From: an uncultured Eubacteriales bacterium
GTDB taxonomy: Bacteria; Bacillota; Clostridia; Oscillospirales; CAG-272
NCBI GenBank assembly: GCA_900550625.1
Contig: URSW01000082.1
Location: 1 to 7,382 of the forward strand
Direction: 5' to 3'
DNA length: 7,382 nucleotides
Both the position numbers and the translations under genes were made by a program. The notes beneath the pieces are model-generated. The model did not search any database and was not told the origin of the DNA. It saw nothing but the letters and a program-made list of their open reading frames with translations. This document shows positions 1-7,034 of the stretch, in pieces. Position 1 is the first letter of the stretch, and every line of letters begins with the position of its first letter.

Positions 1-520
1 TGCGCACGCCGCCGCATCCGGGCGTCCCCGAAAGCCCCGGAACGCAGACATCAAATCCGAGCTTTTCATACATCGGGAAATATTCGCGCCGCGCGGGAAC
101 GAGAAACGCAAACGACATTCCACGGCTTCTGAGAATCCCGAGAACGGCGGTGATGAGAGCGCGCATCACACCCATGCCGCGGTATCTGCGGCGGGTACAC
201 ACCGCATAGATGTATGCGCCGCGCGCGCCGTTCAGCGAAACGTCAAAGGTGCAGAGCATTCCGGCACAGTGCGAATTTTCTGCGTCATCCTCATCGGCGC
301 GCGTGTTTTCCTCATCGGGGAAGTTTTCTCCGCCGCGATCAGAAGGTGCGGACTTCTCCGCGGCCGCGCGATCATCAATCGAAGCCGTGAATATCCCCGA
401 GGATGCGGAAAGAATGTGCCCGATCTCACTGCGGCTGTCGCCGAAGGCTTCGTGCCAGATTTCGTAAACGCTTTCGGGAAAGTCTCGCGGCGTGAACTCT
501 CTGACCGATATCCGGCACAT
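1..520 (-). CDS. GNAT family N-acetyltransferase, 3' part missing (runs off the left edge)
   Basis: The 173 visible residues match the N-terminal GNAT domain of clostridial acetyltransferases that transfer an acetyl group from acetyl-CoA to an unknown amine. The start reads MCRISVREFTPRDF, followed by EIWHEAFGD, which is typical of this subgroup. The acetyl-CoA-binding strand and loop appear as YIYAVCTRRRYRGMGVMRAL (R-x-x-G-x-G/A pattern, about residues 110-129), followed by FAFLVPA and YEKLGFDV. Subgroup members are often about 300 residues, so perhaps half is missing. The start at 520 is favoured because a GGAG lies 9 nt upstream, inside the end of tmk, and the tmk stop is only 1 nt away, so translation is probably coupled. 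An unusual hydrophilic acidic stretch (about residues 53-87) sits where most relatives have a short beta turn. The substrate cannot be inferred. Confidence 0.88.
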   Translation of the reverse strand, partial: MCRISVREFTPRDFPESVYEIWHEAFGDSRSEIGHILSASSGIFTASIDDRAAAEKSAPSDRGGENFPDEENTRADEDDAENSHCAGMLCTFDVSLNGARGAYIYAVCTRRRYRGMGVMRALITAVLGILRSRGMSFAFLVPARREYFPMYEKLGFDVCVPGLSGTPGCGGVR

Positions 521-521
521 A

Positions 522-1187
522 TCAGAGAACTCCGCGTACCGCCTCGGCTATCGCCTTGTGCATCGCCTCGCGGGAAATTATGCTGCCTTCGCCGTCAACG
601 CACGAAAGCATCGTCCAGCCGCACTTTTCTCCGACATACCTTGCCGCCTCATAGCAGCGGAACAGATAATCCGCATCCGCCTCGTGGATGTCCTTTTTCG
701 CACCCGTCTCGCGGCATCGCTTCTCTATCAGCGCGATCGCGGATTCGGGCGGATTCATCAGGCATATGACAAGATCGGGCTTGGGAAGGGCGACCTTCTC
801 AAACTCAAGCTCCCACAGCCAATCGAGGAACGAATCCCATCTGTCGCGCGGCAGCTTTGACAACTGATGATACGCATTCGCAGTCGTATAGCGGTTGGCG
901 ATCATCACGGTGTCAGCCGTGAATTCCTTTTCCCATTTTGCTTTCCACGAAACTATTCTGTCGGCGCAGAAGAGCACCGACGCCGCATACGGGTTCACGT
1001 CGTCCGAGCTCTTTCCAAGCTCGCCGCCGAGGTACATCCGCACAGGCGCGCTTCCCTCGCTTTCGTAATCGGGAAAGCTCATCGTGCGGACGCGGTACCC
1101 CTCCCTCTCGAGGGATTCGGAAAGAAGCAGGCTCTGCGTTCCCTTGCCGCTTCCGTCAAGTCCTTCTATTGCAATAAGCTTTGGCAT
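522..1187 (-). CDS. tmk: thymidylate kinase (dTMP kinase)
   Basis: This cytosolic enzyme phosphorylates dTMP to dTDP with ATP, the step that commits thymidylate to dTTP. The 221 residues open with the P-loop EGLDGSGKGTQ (residues 8-18). FPDY follows at 38-41, the DR of the substrate-binding helix at 76-77 (CADRIVSW), and NRYTTANAYHQ at 98-108. The lid region EKRCRETGAKKDIHE at 155-169 carries basic residues that would close over ATP. Length is normal for the family (about 200-230). The family motif at 98-100 is usually DRY or DRH; here it is NRY. The start is supported by GGAGG ending 7 nt upstream. The gene follows ftsK after 41 nt with no terminator between them and overlaps functionally with the acetyltransferase 1 nt downstream, so all three are probably co-transcribed. 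Confidence 0.95.
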   Translation of the reverse strand: MPKLIAIEGLDGSGKGTQSLLLSESLEREGYRVRTMSFPDYESEGSAPVRMYLGGELGKSSDDVNPYAASVLFCADRIVSWKAKWEKEFTADTVMIANRYTTANAYHQLSKLPRDRWDSFLDWLWELEFEKVALPKPDLVICLMNPPESAIALIEKRCRETGAKKDIHEADADYLFRCYEAARYVGEKCGWTMLSCVDGEGSIISREAMHKAIAEAVRGVL

Positions 1188-1228
1188 TTCAAACCTCCGC
1201 CGCCTCTCCGTCCGGATCGGCGTACATT

Positions 1229-4012
1229 TTACCTCATTTCGTCATCACGCATGACCATCTCCATAAACTGCTCCTTGGAGATGAGCACCTCCCGCGGCTT
1301 CTGCCCGTCGGGTGCGCTGACATAGCCGAGCTGCTCCATGCGGTCGATCAGCTTCGCCGCACGTCCGTAGCCGAGCGAGAGTCTGCGCTGAATCAGGGAT
1401 GTCGATATTTTCTGACTTTCCACCGCAAGCTCGAGAGCCGCGCGGAGCATCGGATCCTCATCCTCTCCGCCCTCTCCGGGAAGAGCCTGCGCCGCAAGCC
1501 CCTTCTTGTCCGACGCGCACTTTTGCGCTTCGCGTTCGATCTCCGCGCTGATCTCGTCGCTGTACGACACCTCACCGTCGGTCTCGCCCTTTATGAAATC
1601 GACGATCTTTTCGACCTCCTGCTCGGAGACGAACGCGCCCTGAACTCGCGTCGGCTTTTGCGCGCCGACGGGATTGAACAGCATGTCGCCCCGTCCGAGG
1701 AGCTTTTCGGCACCGCCGCGGTCGATTATCGTTCTCGAGTCCGTCTGAGACGCGACCGTGCAGGCGATACGCGACGGGATATTCGCTTTGATAAGTCCCG
1801 TGATGACATCGACCGACGGACGCTGCGTTCCTATGATAAGGTGCATTCCCGCCGCGCGCGCCTTCTGCGCAAGGCGGCATATCGAGCTTTCGACCGCGTC
1901 CTTTGCGGTCATCATAAGATCGGCAAGCTCGTCTATGATTATGACGATCTGCGGCATCTTTTCCCGCGTTCCGTCGTTCTCCGCCACGCGGTTGTATCCC
2001 GCAATATCCCTCATGCCGACCTCCTCGATAAGAGAGAAGCGGCGCTCCATCTCATTGACCGCCCACGAAAGCGATCCGGCAGCCTTCTTCGGATCGGACA
2101 CAACGGGGACAAGAAGATGCGGCAATGCGTTGTACATGCTGAACTCAACCTTTTTCGGATCGATGAGTATGAGCTTTACCTCGTCTGGCGTCGCCTTATA
2201 GAGAAGGCTGACTATAACGCAGTTTATGCAAACCGACTTACCCATGCCGGTCGCGCCCGCGATGAGAAGATGCGGCATCTTTGCTATATCGAAAAATACA
2301 CCGTGTCCGGCGACGTCCTCGCCGAGAGCCACGTTAATCTTGCTCTTATTATTTGCAAATTCCGCGCTGTCTATAAGACTTCGCAGGTAAACGGTGCTTC
2401 TCGTCTTGTTCGGCACCTCGATTCCGACGGCGCTCTTGCCTGGAATCGGTGCTTCTATACGCACGCTGCCCGGAGAGGCAAGCGAAAGCGATATATCATC
2501 CACAAGATTCGCAATCGTTCTGACGCGTGTTCCGGATTCGGGGGACAGCTCGTAGCGCGTTACCGTCGGACCGTGCGAGGAATCCTGTATAGTCGCCTTG
2601 ACGTTGAAGCTTGCGAGTGCCTCCGTCAGGCGGCGCGCGTTCTCCTCCATCTCGCGCTTTATATTCGGGTCGCGTTTGCCGGGATCCTCCGCGAGCATCT
2701 CGATCGGCGGGAATTTGTAAAGTGCGGCTCCGGGGTACAGATCAGTCGTCACACCTTCGCCCGCATCCTCGCCGCCGTCCGGCGGAACCGTTTCGTTATC
2801 GATGGGGATCTCGGTGATATGCCTGCGTTCGACCTCAAGCTCAACCTGCGCGGACGGTGCGGACTGCGCGTCCGACGGACCGTACATGCTGTTGAGCCGG
2901 CGGACAAGCTCCTCGTCACTGCGTTCGGAGAACACCTCGTTCAGGTCAATCTCTCCGCCGTCCTCCTGCGCCGATGCGCCGATGCTCTCGGTCAGCGCCC
3001 CTCCGCCTTCTTCATTTTCTTTATTTTCATCCGCGCGCGAAGTTTTGTCTGCCGCATCCGACGCTTCTCCGACGTGCTCATCGCCCGCCGAAGGGGCTCC
3101 TTCGTCTCCGACATCGGTCATCTCGACGCGGCTTCCCTCAAAAAGCTTCTCCTTCTCCGCCGCCTCATATGCCGCGGGATCGACAAACGGCTTCGCACCG
3201 AGTTCATCCTCCGGATCAAGCTCCGTATCCATCGGGCGGCGTTTTTTCTTCTCATCATTCGCAGTAGATTCGGTCTGAATCAAAAGCTGCTCGGGCTTGT
3301 ACTTGCCGTATCCGACAACGCCCGCTGCGCGCTCGGCGCGGCGAAGCTCTTCCGCCTGACGCGCACGCTCCTCACGCATATCGAGCTGCTTGAGCCTTGC
3401 AAGGCGCACACGGTATGCGATCTTCTCGTAAAGCGCCTTCGGTGTTATCCCGAAAAGAAGCGGAATGAGAATCAGCAGCGCGCCGACCAGTATTATCACC
3501 ATGCATATGTTGAGCCCGCGCCAAAGAAGCTCCCCCGGAAGCGAACCGACGACACCGCCGCCGACGTGCGCGATCCCGCCTTCGTAATACTCCTTCACGG
3601 ATAGCGTGTGCGCGCCGCCGAATGCGACATGGCACAGCATCGATGTCAGGACATGCACCGCCGTGCATATCACCGCGCGCTTTCCGAGCGCGCGCTTTTC
3701 GACGAGCCGGCGGTAAAACACGCCGAACATGAAAAGATACACGGGTATCAGGTACGCGCAGCGTGCAAAAAGTCCGAAAAGCACGCGAGCGGCGGCACGT
3801 CCGACTACGCCCGAATTCTCGCCGGAAATAAGCGATATTGCGACAACTATCGCAAGTATCACGAGAACGACGGGCATGATGAAAAGCGAAAGCGAAGCAT
3901 CGCTTTTTCCCGAATCCCGCTTATTCGCGGCGGTGCTTTTTCCTTTGCCGTTTCCCTTGGGTACTGCTCTGTATTTTCCCGACTTATTCTGCGAGGTCTT
4001 TTTCTGACCCAT
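1229..4012 (-). CDS. ftsK: FtsK/SpoIIIE family septal DNA translocase
   Basis: This membrane-anchored hexameric ATPase pumps chromosomal DNA through the division or sporulation septum. The 927-residue protein begins with a basic, disordered tail (1-38). About four membrane segments follow (roughly 41-62, 77-100, 112-135 and 165-188). Next come a charged linker (about 200-420, very acidic in 255-360) and the RecA-like motor. Walker A is GATGMGKS (586-593; GATGSGKS is more usual) and Walker B is IVIIIDELADLM (689-700, D694/E695). GTQRPSVDVITG (728-739) is the typical motor signature. The C-terminal winged-helix gamma domain (about 853-915) has STSLIQRRLSLGYGRAAKLI, the DNA-reading helix region that recognises polar guide sequences. 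The start has GAGGG about 7 nt upstream. FtsK and SpoIIIE cannot be told apart by sequence alone. It heads a probable ftsK-tmk-acetyltransferase operon. Confidence 0.97.
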   Translation of the reverse strand: MGQKKTSQNKSGKYRAVPKGNGKGKSTAANKRDSGKSDASLSLFIMPVVLVILAIVVAISLISGENSGVVGRAAARVLFGLFARCAYLIPVYLFMFGVFYRRLVEKRALGKRAVICTAVHVLTSMLCHVAFGGAHTLSVKEYYEGGIAHVGGGVVGSLPGELLWRGLNICMVIILVGALLILIPLLFGITPKALYEKIAYRVRLARLKQLDMREERARQAEELRRAERAAGVVGYGKYKPEQLLIQTESTANDEKKKRRPMDTELDPEDELGAKPFVDPAAYEAAEKEKLFEGSRVEMTDVGDEGAPSAGDEHVGEASDAADKTSRADENKENEEGGGALTESIGASAQEDGGEIDLNEVFSERSDEELVRRLNSMYGPSDAQSAPSAQVELEVERRHITEIPIDNETVPPDGGEDAGEGVTTDLYPGAALYKFPPIEMLAEDPGKRDPNIKREMEENARRLTEALASFNVKATIQDSSHGPTVTRYELSPESGTRVRTIANLVDDISLSLASPGSVRIEAPIPGKSAVGIEVPNKTRSTVYLRSLIDSAEFANNKSKINVALGEDVAGHGVFFDIAKMPHLLIAGATGMGKSVCINCVIVSLLYKATPDEVKLILIDPKKVEFSMYNALPHLLVPVVSDPKKAAGSLSWAVNEMERRFSLIEEVGMRDIAGYNRVAENDGTREKMPQIVIIIDELADLMMTAKDAVESSICRLAQKARAAGMHLIIGTQRPSVDVITGLIKANIPSRIACTVASQTDSRTIIDRGGAEKLLGRGDMLFNPVGAQKPTRVQGAFVSEQEVEKIVDFIKGETDGEVSYSDEISAEIEREAQKCASDKKGLAAQALPGEGGEDEDPMLRAALELAVESQKISTSLIQRRLSLGYGRAAKLIDRMEQLGYVSAPDGQKPREVLISKEQFMEMVMRDDEMR

Positions 4013-4267
4013 CTTACATCCCTCATAATCAGTATTTTTATTTAAGGCAATGCGTGTGAGATCGACTTAAAAGCCGACATCCAAAGCTCCGTCGATCCGT
4101 CTTGCCGACTATCACGCAAGCGAAAGAAATCGCACCATACCTGCGCTCCGCCGATCACACCGAAGCACGGCGGTCGGTGCTATGTATTCATGCGGCAGTC
4201 CGTCGGATCGCCGGACAAGTTAAAATTGCCCGAAAACCGCCGGGCTTGCACGGCGGCATAAATATCC
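4013..4267 (-). promoter_or_regulatory. structured ~255-nt leader upstream of ftsK, function unknown
   Basis: No credible gene lies between ftsK and the divergent permease pair. Read on the minus strand from the predicted transcription start (about 4267), the leader holds several inverted repeats. CCGCCG/CGGCGG (4251-4256 with 4237-4242) overlaps GCCCG/CGGGC (4241-4245 with 4228-4232). A second CCGCCG/CGGCGG pair (4168-4173 with 4148-4153) overlaps CACCGA/TCGGTG pairing (4158-4163 with 4174-4179). A 7-bp perfect pair GATCGAC/GTCGATC occurs at 4060-4066 and 4091-4097. The overlapping arms cannot form together, which is compatible with alternative folds. I do not recognise a known riboswitch, T-box, 6S, SRP or tmRNA signature. 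It may simply be GC-rich spacer. Confidence 0.4.
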
Positions 4268-4274
4268 GTATACA
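4246..4274 (+). promoter_or_regulatory. possible weak promoter for the TSUP pair
   Basis: On the plus strand TTGCAC (4246-4251) and TATACA (4269-4274) are 17 nt apart. The match is modest (3/6 and 4/6). It abuts the -10 of the better minus-strand promoter. It is offered only because the permease genes need a promoter somewhere upstream of 4335. Confidence 0.25.
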
Positions 4275-4302
4275 TTATATCACAAAAGGACAAAATAAGC
4301 AA
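4274..4302 (-). promoter_or_regulatory. sigma-A-type promoter with extended -10, reading toward ftsK
   Basis: On the minus strand a perfect TATAAT (4274-4279) is preceded by TGA, giving an extended -10. A partial -35, TTGCTT (4297-4302), lies upstream with exactly 17 nt between. Transcription would start near 4267 and run through the leader into ftsK, tmk and the acetyltransferase gene. It lies back to back with the start of the permease pair, so it may share this intergenic region with a divergent promoter. Confidence 0.6.
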
Positions 4303-4334
4303 GCATATAAAATATGGGGGAAAAGGGTGGGAAA

Positions 4335-4700
4335 ATGAGAAAATGCACCTCAGGTGCGCTCGCCGCGCTCGGCGGATTTGCAAGCGGCGTTTTCGGCGCG
4401 CTCGGCGGGATCGTGCTGAACCGCATCACGGCAAAAGTGAATCCGAAGAAGGGCGGCGACGCGATCCGCGACAACTACGCCTGCACCCTTTTCATAATGA
4501 TCGCGGTATCCGCGGTGTCAGCCGCCGTATACGCGCTTCGGGGAGAATACAGCGATTTCTCCGAGCTGCCGACGGTGCTCGCCGCCGGCTGCGCGGGCGG
4601 GATCTCGGGAGGCGTCCTGTGCGACAGGGTGAACACGATCATTCTGAAGGGAGCGTTCGCTGCGATCACAATATGGGCGGGGATACGGATGCTTATGTGA
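4335..4700 (+). CDS. half-length TSUP (TauE/SafE) permease, first of a split pair
   Basis: This 121-residue hydrophobic protein corresponds to one four-helix repeat of the TSUP family, whose full members (about 250 residues, two repeats) export sulfite, sulfoacetate or related small organic anions. Near the N-terminus is the Gly-rich signature GGFASGVFGALGGIVL (residues 13-28). Hydrophobic segments follow at about 50-67 and 80-95, and the typical repeat ending LKGAFAAITIWAGIRMLM is at 104-121. I chose 4335 because GGGTGG lies about 5 nt upstream. An ATG at 4314 would add seven residues (MGEKGGK) but has no ribosome-binding site and its extension is simply the translated purine-rich leader. 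A second half-permease starts 37 nt downstream, so both halves probably assemble into one transporter. The substrate is unknown. Confidence 0.82.
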   Translation: MRKCTSGALAALGGFASGVFGALGGIVLNRITAKVNPKKGGDAIRDNYACTLFIMIAVSAVSAAVYALRGEYSDFSELPTVLAAGCAGGISGGVLCDRVNTIILKGAFAAITIWAGIRMLM

Positions 4701-4737
4701 CGCAGCGGAATTTTGAAAAGAAAGGAGCAGATTCGGA

Positions 4738-5139
4738 ATGATCGGTATTGCGGTATATTTTGCGCTCGGCGCCGCCTGCGGAATGGGGATCGGATCAGCC
4801 GGACTGCTTGTAACATATCTCGTCATAGCGAAGGGGATGAATCAGGGCGACGCGCGGCTTGTCAATCTCATTTTCTTCATATGCTCCGGGCTTGCGGCGG
4901 CTGCGGTCCAGCTCCGACGGCGGAAAGTGGACAAAGCGCTGTTTCTCCGCCTGATGATCCCCGCCGTATCGGGCGGGGCGCTCGGCGCGCTCTGCGGCAA
5001 GTACATCCCGTCGTCCGCGCTCCGTCCGGCATTCGGAATTCTTCTCATCATCGCGGGCGCGGACTCGCTCCTGAAGCTTATCGTGCAGACTCTCCCCCTC
5101 CTCCGCGCAAAGCGCGGAAAAGATTCCCCGGAAAAGTAA
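4738..5139 (+). CDS. half-length TSUP (TauE/SafE) permease, second of a split pair
   Basis: This 133-residue membrane protein is the companion repeat of the preceding gene. The N-terminal GAACGMGIGSAGLLVTYLVI (residues 11-30) and GMNQGDARLVNLIFF (33-47) are characteristic of TSUP second-type repeats. A basic cytoplasmic loop (QLRRRKVDK, 58-66) and a second hydrophobic pair (72-88 and 97-118, including AFGILLIIAGADSLLKL) follow. It ends in a short charged tail. AAAGGAG at 4721-4727 supplies a ribosome-binding site with slightly long 10-nt spacing. Neither gene shows decay, and both keep the repeat's conserved glycines, so this looks like a genuine two-gene permease rather than a frameshifted single gene. 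The role (export of a sulfur-containing or other small anion) is inferred from the family only. Confidence 0.85.
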   Translation: MIGIAVYFALGAACGMGIGSAGLLVTYLVIAKGMNQGDARLVNLIFFICSGLAAAAVQLRRRKVDKALFLRLMIPAVSGGALGALCGKYIPSSALRPAFGILLIIAGADSLLKLIVQTLPLLRAKRGKDSPEK

Positions 5140-5210
5140 CGAAAGCTGTCTGTCTGACGAAAATACAGGTCATAATAATTATTTATGCCGGCGCACCTGC
5201 CAAAACCAAA

Positions 5211-5258
5211 CTGCCGACGGTTTCGGAAGAAGCCCTTGCTTCCTCCCGCCGTCGGCAG
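5211..5258. terminator. long hairpin between convergent genes, probable terminator
   Basis: A perfect 10-bp stem CTGCCGACGG (5211-5220) / CCGTCGGCAG (5249-5258) encloses a second 5-bp pair GGAAG (5225-5229) / CTTCC (5239-5243). On the minus strand it is followed by TTTGGTTTTGG and lies about 22 nt past the stop of the LRR/dockerin gene, so it best fits termination of that gene. On the plus strand only a short CTGTTTG follows, so any bidirectional action for the permease pair would be weaker. The rest of the 5140-5279 gap shows nothing else. Confidence 0.75.
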
Positions 5259-5279
5259 CTGTTTGCCTAAGCTATTGCC

Positions 5280-6821
5280 TCAGCTGTTGACCAGCTTGCG
5301 TATGAGCATGATCACGTCAGCCATGCCGTATTTTCCGTCGCCGTTCATATCGGACGCATTTCCGTAGATCGGCTCATTCCAACCGAGCGTCGCTCTGATA
5401 AGGGTAACGCAGTCCTTCATATCAACAACGCTGTCCTTGTTCACGTCGCCCATAAGTTCAGCCGGAGTGTCGCAGCAGAAGTTGATTATCACATCCGTGC
5501 GGCGTCCCTTCATATTCCATATCTGCTCGTCGATCTCTTCATCGACAACATCGATCTGCTTAAGATCGGGGAAGCTGCCCGAATAGAAATTCTCTCCAAA
5601 CATTCCCGGCTTGCTGAAGCTTATGCCCGATTCGCATCTTACCTTCTCGATTCCGTACCAACTGTGTATACTAAACGAAATATTTCCGCTGAATGTGACC
5701 TCTTTTATCTCACATCCCGTGAAGGCACACGGTCTTATCTTTCTCCCCTGCCCCCCGTCTATTTTTATGCTGTTGACGCCCTTTCTCGGGCAGGCGACAA
5801 TGTCGCCATAGCCGTATTCAAAAAGAATTCCTTCTTTGTCCACGCCAAATTTATGGTTTCCGGCTTCCACCGCAAATTTTCTGATATCGGAAGCACTCAA
5901 GAAAGCATCGTCGTATATCATCGTGGTTGCGGAAGAAAGCGTGAATTCTTCAACTCCGCCGAAAACACGAATAAGCTTACTTTTATCGTAGCTGTACAGG
6001 GCGCCGCCGGATACCGTAAAATACTTGTTTTCCGGATCCACAACGATCTTCTTTATATTCTCGCAGCCATAAAAAGCAGCAAACACACCGAAACTCTTCA
6101 GGCTTGCCGGGAGGTATATCTCTTCAATCCCCGAACCGGCAAAGAAGCTCGGGTCTATGTATTCAACCCCATCCGGCACAGTCACTTTTTTCAGCGAAGA
6201 ACATCTGTTAAACAAATCCGAGGCTTCAAGATTCTTCTCTCCTTTTTGAATCACCACAGTATGCAGCTTTGTACAACCATCAAACCATGCATGTGAGCAA
6301 TCATATGTAGGTTCAGAGAAAGCTACCGAGTTGATATTTTTCGGCAAGGTAACGCTTTCAAGGGCTGATTTTGCGAATGCTTTAACACATATGCTCTTGA
6401 TTGTTTCGGGAATAACAAGATTCTTAAGTCCGGTGCCGTAAAATGCATACCACGATAACTTCTCAAGACTTTTCGGGAATTTTACTTCGGCAAGATTCTC
6501 GGTAAACTGAAACGCCGCTGTTCCGACAGAGGTTACTCCCTCTTCCATGACTATGGATTTTATCTCTTTCCTTACGTCATACCACTCAGGCAATTCAATA
6601 GCGGAATCGTACCATGCTTCAATACCGTGCATCTCTTTGTCAAATGTATAATCGTACATGGGACCCGTGCCGGAGATCACAAGCTCTCCGGTGGCTCCGT
6701 TAAAATTATATGTCAAATCTTTTCCGCATTTTCCGCTTCTCGTCGAAGCCGCAGACGACGGAACAACGCCAAGGGACAGTGCCAATGACAACAGAATTAA
6801 AACGGATATAATTTTTTTCAT
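5280..6821 (-). CDS. secreted BspA-like leucine-rich-repeat protein with C-terminal type I dockerin
   Basis: This is an exported protein of 513 residues. It has a signal peptide (MKKIISVLILLSLALSLG..., cleavage probably after SSA-A), then the SGKCGKDLTYNFNGATGELV...GTGPMYDY opening common in BspA-like proteins. LRR_5-type repeats cover about residues 85-400 (for example LKNLVIPETIKSICVKAF, LESVTLPKNI, LKKVTVPDGVEYIDPSFF). The C-terminus (last 56 residues) is a type I dockerin with two calcium loops, DVNKDSVVDMKD and DMNGDGKYGMAD. D1/N3/D5/D12 are intact in both; the first loop has Ser where Gly is usual at position 6. A dockerin docks onto a cohesin of a scaffoldin, so the LRR domain is likely displayed in a cellulosome-like complex or on the surface. 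The ATG at 6821 is preferred over 6827 because GGGG then sits 8 nt rather than 2 nt upstream. No carbohydrate-active domain is present. Confidence 0.93.
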   Translation of the reverse strand: MKKIISVLILLSLALSLGVVPSSAASTRSGKCGKDLTYNFNGATGELVISGTGPMYDYTFDKEMHGIEAWYDSAIELPEWYDVRKEIKSIVMEEGVTSVGTAAFQFTENLAEVKFPKSLEKLSWYAFYGTGLKNLVIPETIKSICVKAFAKSALESVTLPKNINSVAFSEPTYDCSHAWFDGCTKLHTVVIQKGEKNLEASDLFNRCSSLKKVTVPDGVEYIDPSFFAGSGIEEIYLPASLKSFGVFAAFYGCENIKKIVVDPENKYFTVSGGALYSYDKSKLIRVFGGVEEFTLSSATTMIYDDAFLSASDIRKFAVEAGNHKFGVDKEGILFEYGYGDIVACPRKGVNSIKIDGGQGRKIRPCAFTGCEIKEVTFSGNISFSIHSWYGIEKVRCESGISFSKPGMFGENFYSGSFPDLKQIDVVDEEIDEQIWNMKGRRTDVIINFCCDTPAELMGDVNKDSVVDMKDCVTLIRATLGWNEPIYGNASDMNGDGKYGMADVIMLIRKLVNS

Positions 6822-6857
6822 AAACATAACCCCTTTCGCAGTTTGATTTGCATTTTT

Positions 6858-6886
6858 ATGATATCATACGATTCTCAATTTGTAAA
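6858..6886 (-). promoter_or_regulatory. sigma-A-type promoter of the LRR/dockerin gene
   Basis: On the minus strand TTTACA (6881-6886, 5/6 match) and TATCAT (6858-6863, 5/6 match) are separated by exactly 17 nt, and a TGA just before the -10 gives an extended -10. Transcription would start near 6851, about 30 nt before the ATG, with AAAGGGG as ribosome-binding site. This makes the gene a monocistronic unit ending at the 5211-5258 hairpin. Confidence 0.8.
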
Positions 6887-6940
6887 GCCTTTTTTGCGAA
6901 ATATTTATTTTTTGTTTTATGTTGACAAATTACCGAAGTT

Positions 6941-7015
6941 ATGGTGCACGGATATGAATTCTCTGCGGCTAAAGACTTTGCAACAAGATCCGTATTGCCG
7001 TTTGTGGAACTGTAA
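6941..7015 (+). other. possible 24-codon ORF or gene remnant
   Basis: An ATG-to-TAA frame reads MVHGYEFSAAKDFATRSVLP and four more residues (FVEL). The composition looks protein-like, unlike other frames in this AT-rich gap, and a terminator-like hairpin on the same strand follows 20 nt later. However, there is no ribosome-binding site, the frame is closed by a TGA only 15 nt before the ATG, and the upstream promoter match (TTGCGA, 18 nt, TATGTT) is weak. It could be the tail of a decayed gene, a tiny gene, or chance. I do not recognise a family. Confidence 0.2.
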
Positions 7016-7034
7016 TTTTTATATCATCTTTTCT

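Noticed and set aside
210..1325. Several plus-strand frames of 79-166 codons opposite the acetyltransferase and tmk.
   Set aside because: They are shadows of confirmed minus-strand genes, with Arg/Ser/Pro-rich composition and no start signals.
1181..3604. An 807-codon open frame on the plus strand, antisense to ftsK.
   Set aside because: It lies wholly opposite a gene with unmistakable motor motifs, is very rich in Arg, His and Leu with no domain I recognise, and has no ribosome-binding site. Long antisense frames are common opposite GC-rich genes.
4013..4334. A known structural RNA (T-box, 6S, SRP RNA, tmRNA) in the divergent gap.
   Set aside because: I could not find the conserved sequence blocks of any of these on either strand.
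4180..4474. Minus-strand short frames over the permease start and its upstream region.
   Set aside because: They overlap the TSUP gene and the promoter region, begin without ribosome-binding sites and have no recognisable domain.
5664..6296. A 210-codon plus-strand frame opposite the LRR/dockerin gene.
   Set aside because: The opposite strand carries a signal peptide, LRR repeats and a dockerin in one frame, so this is a shadow frame.
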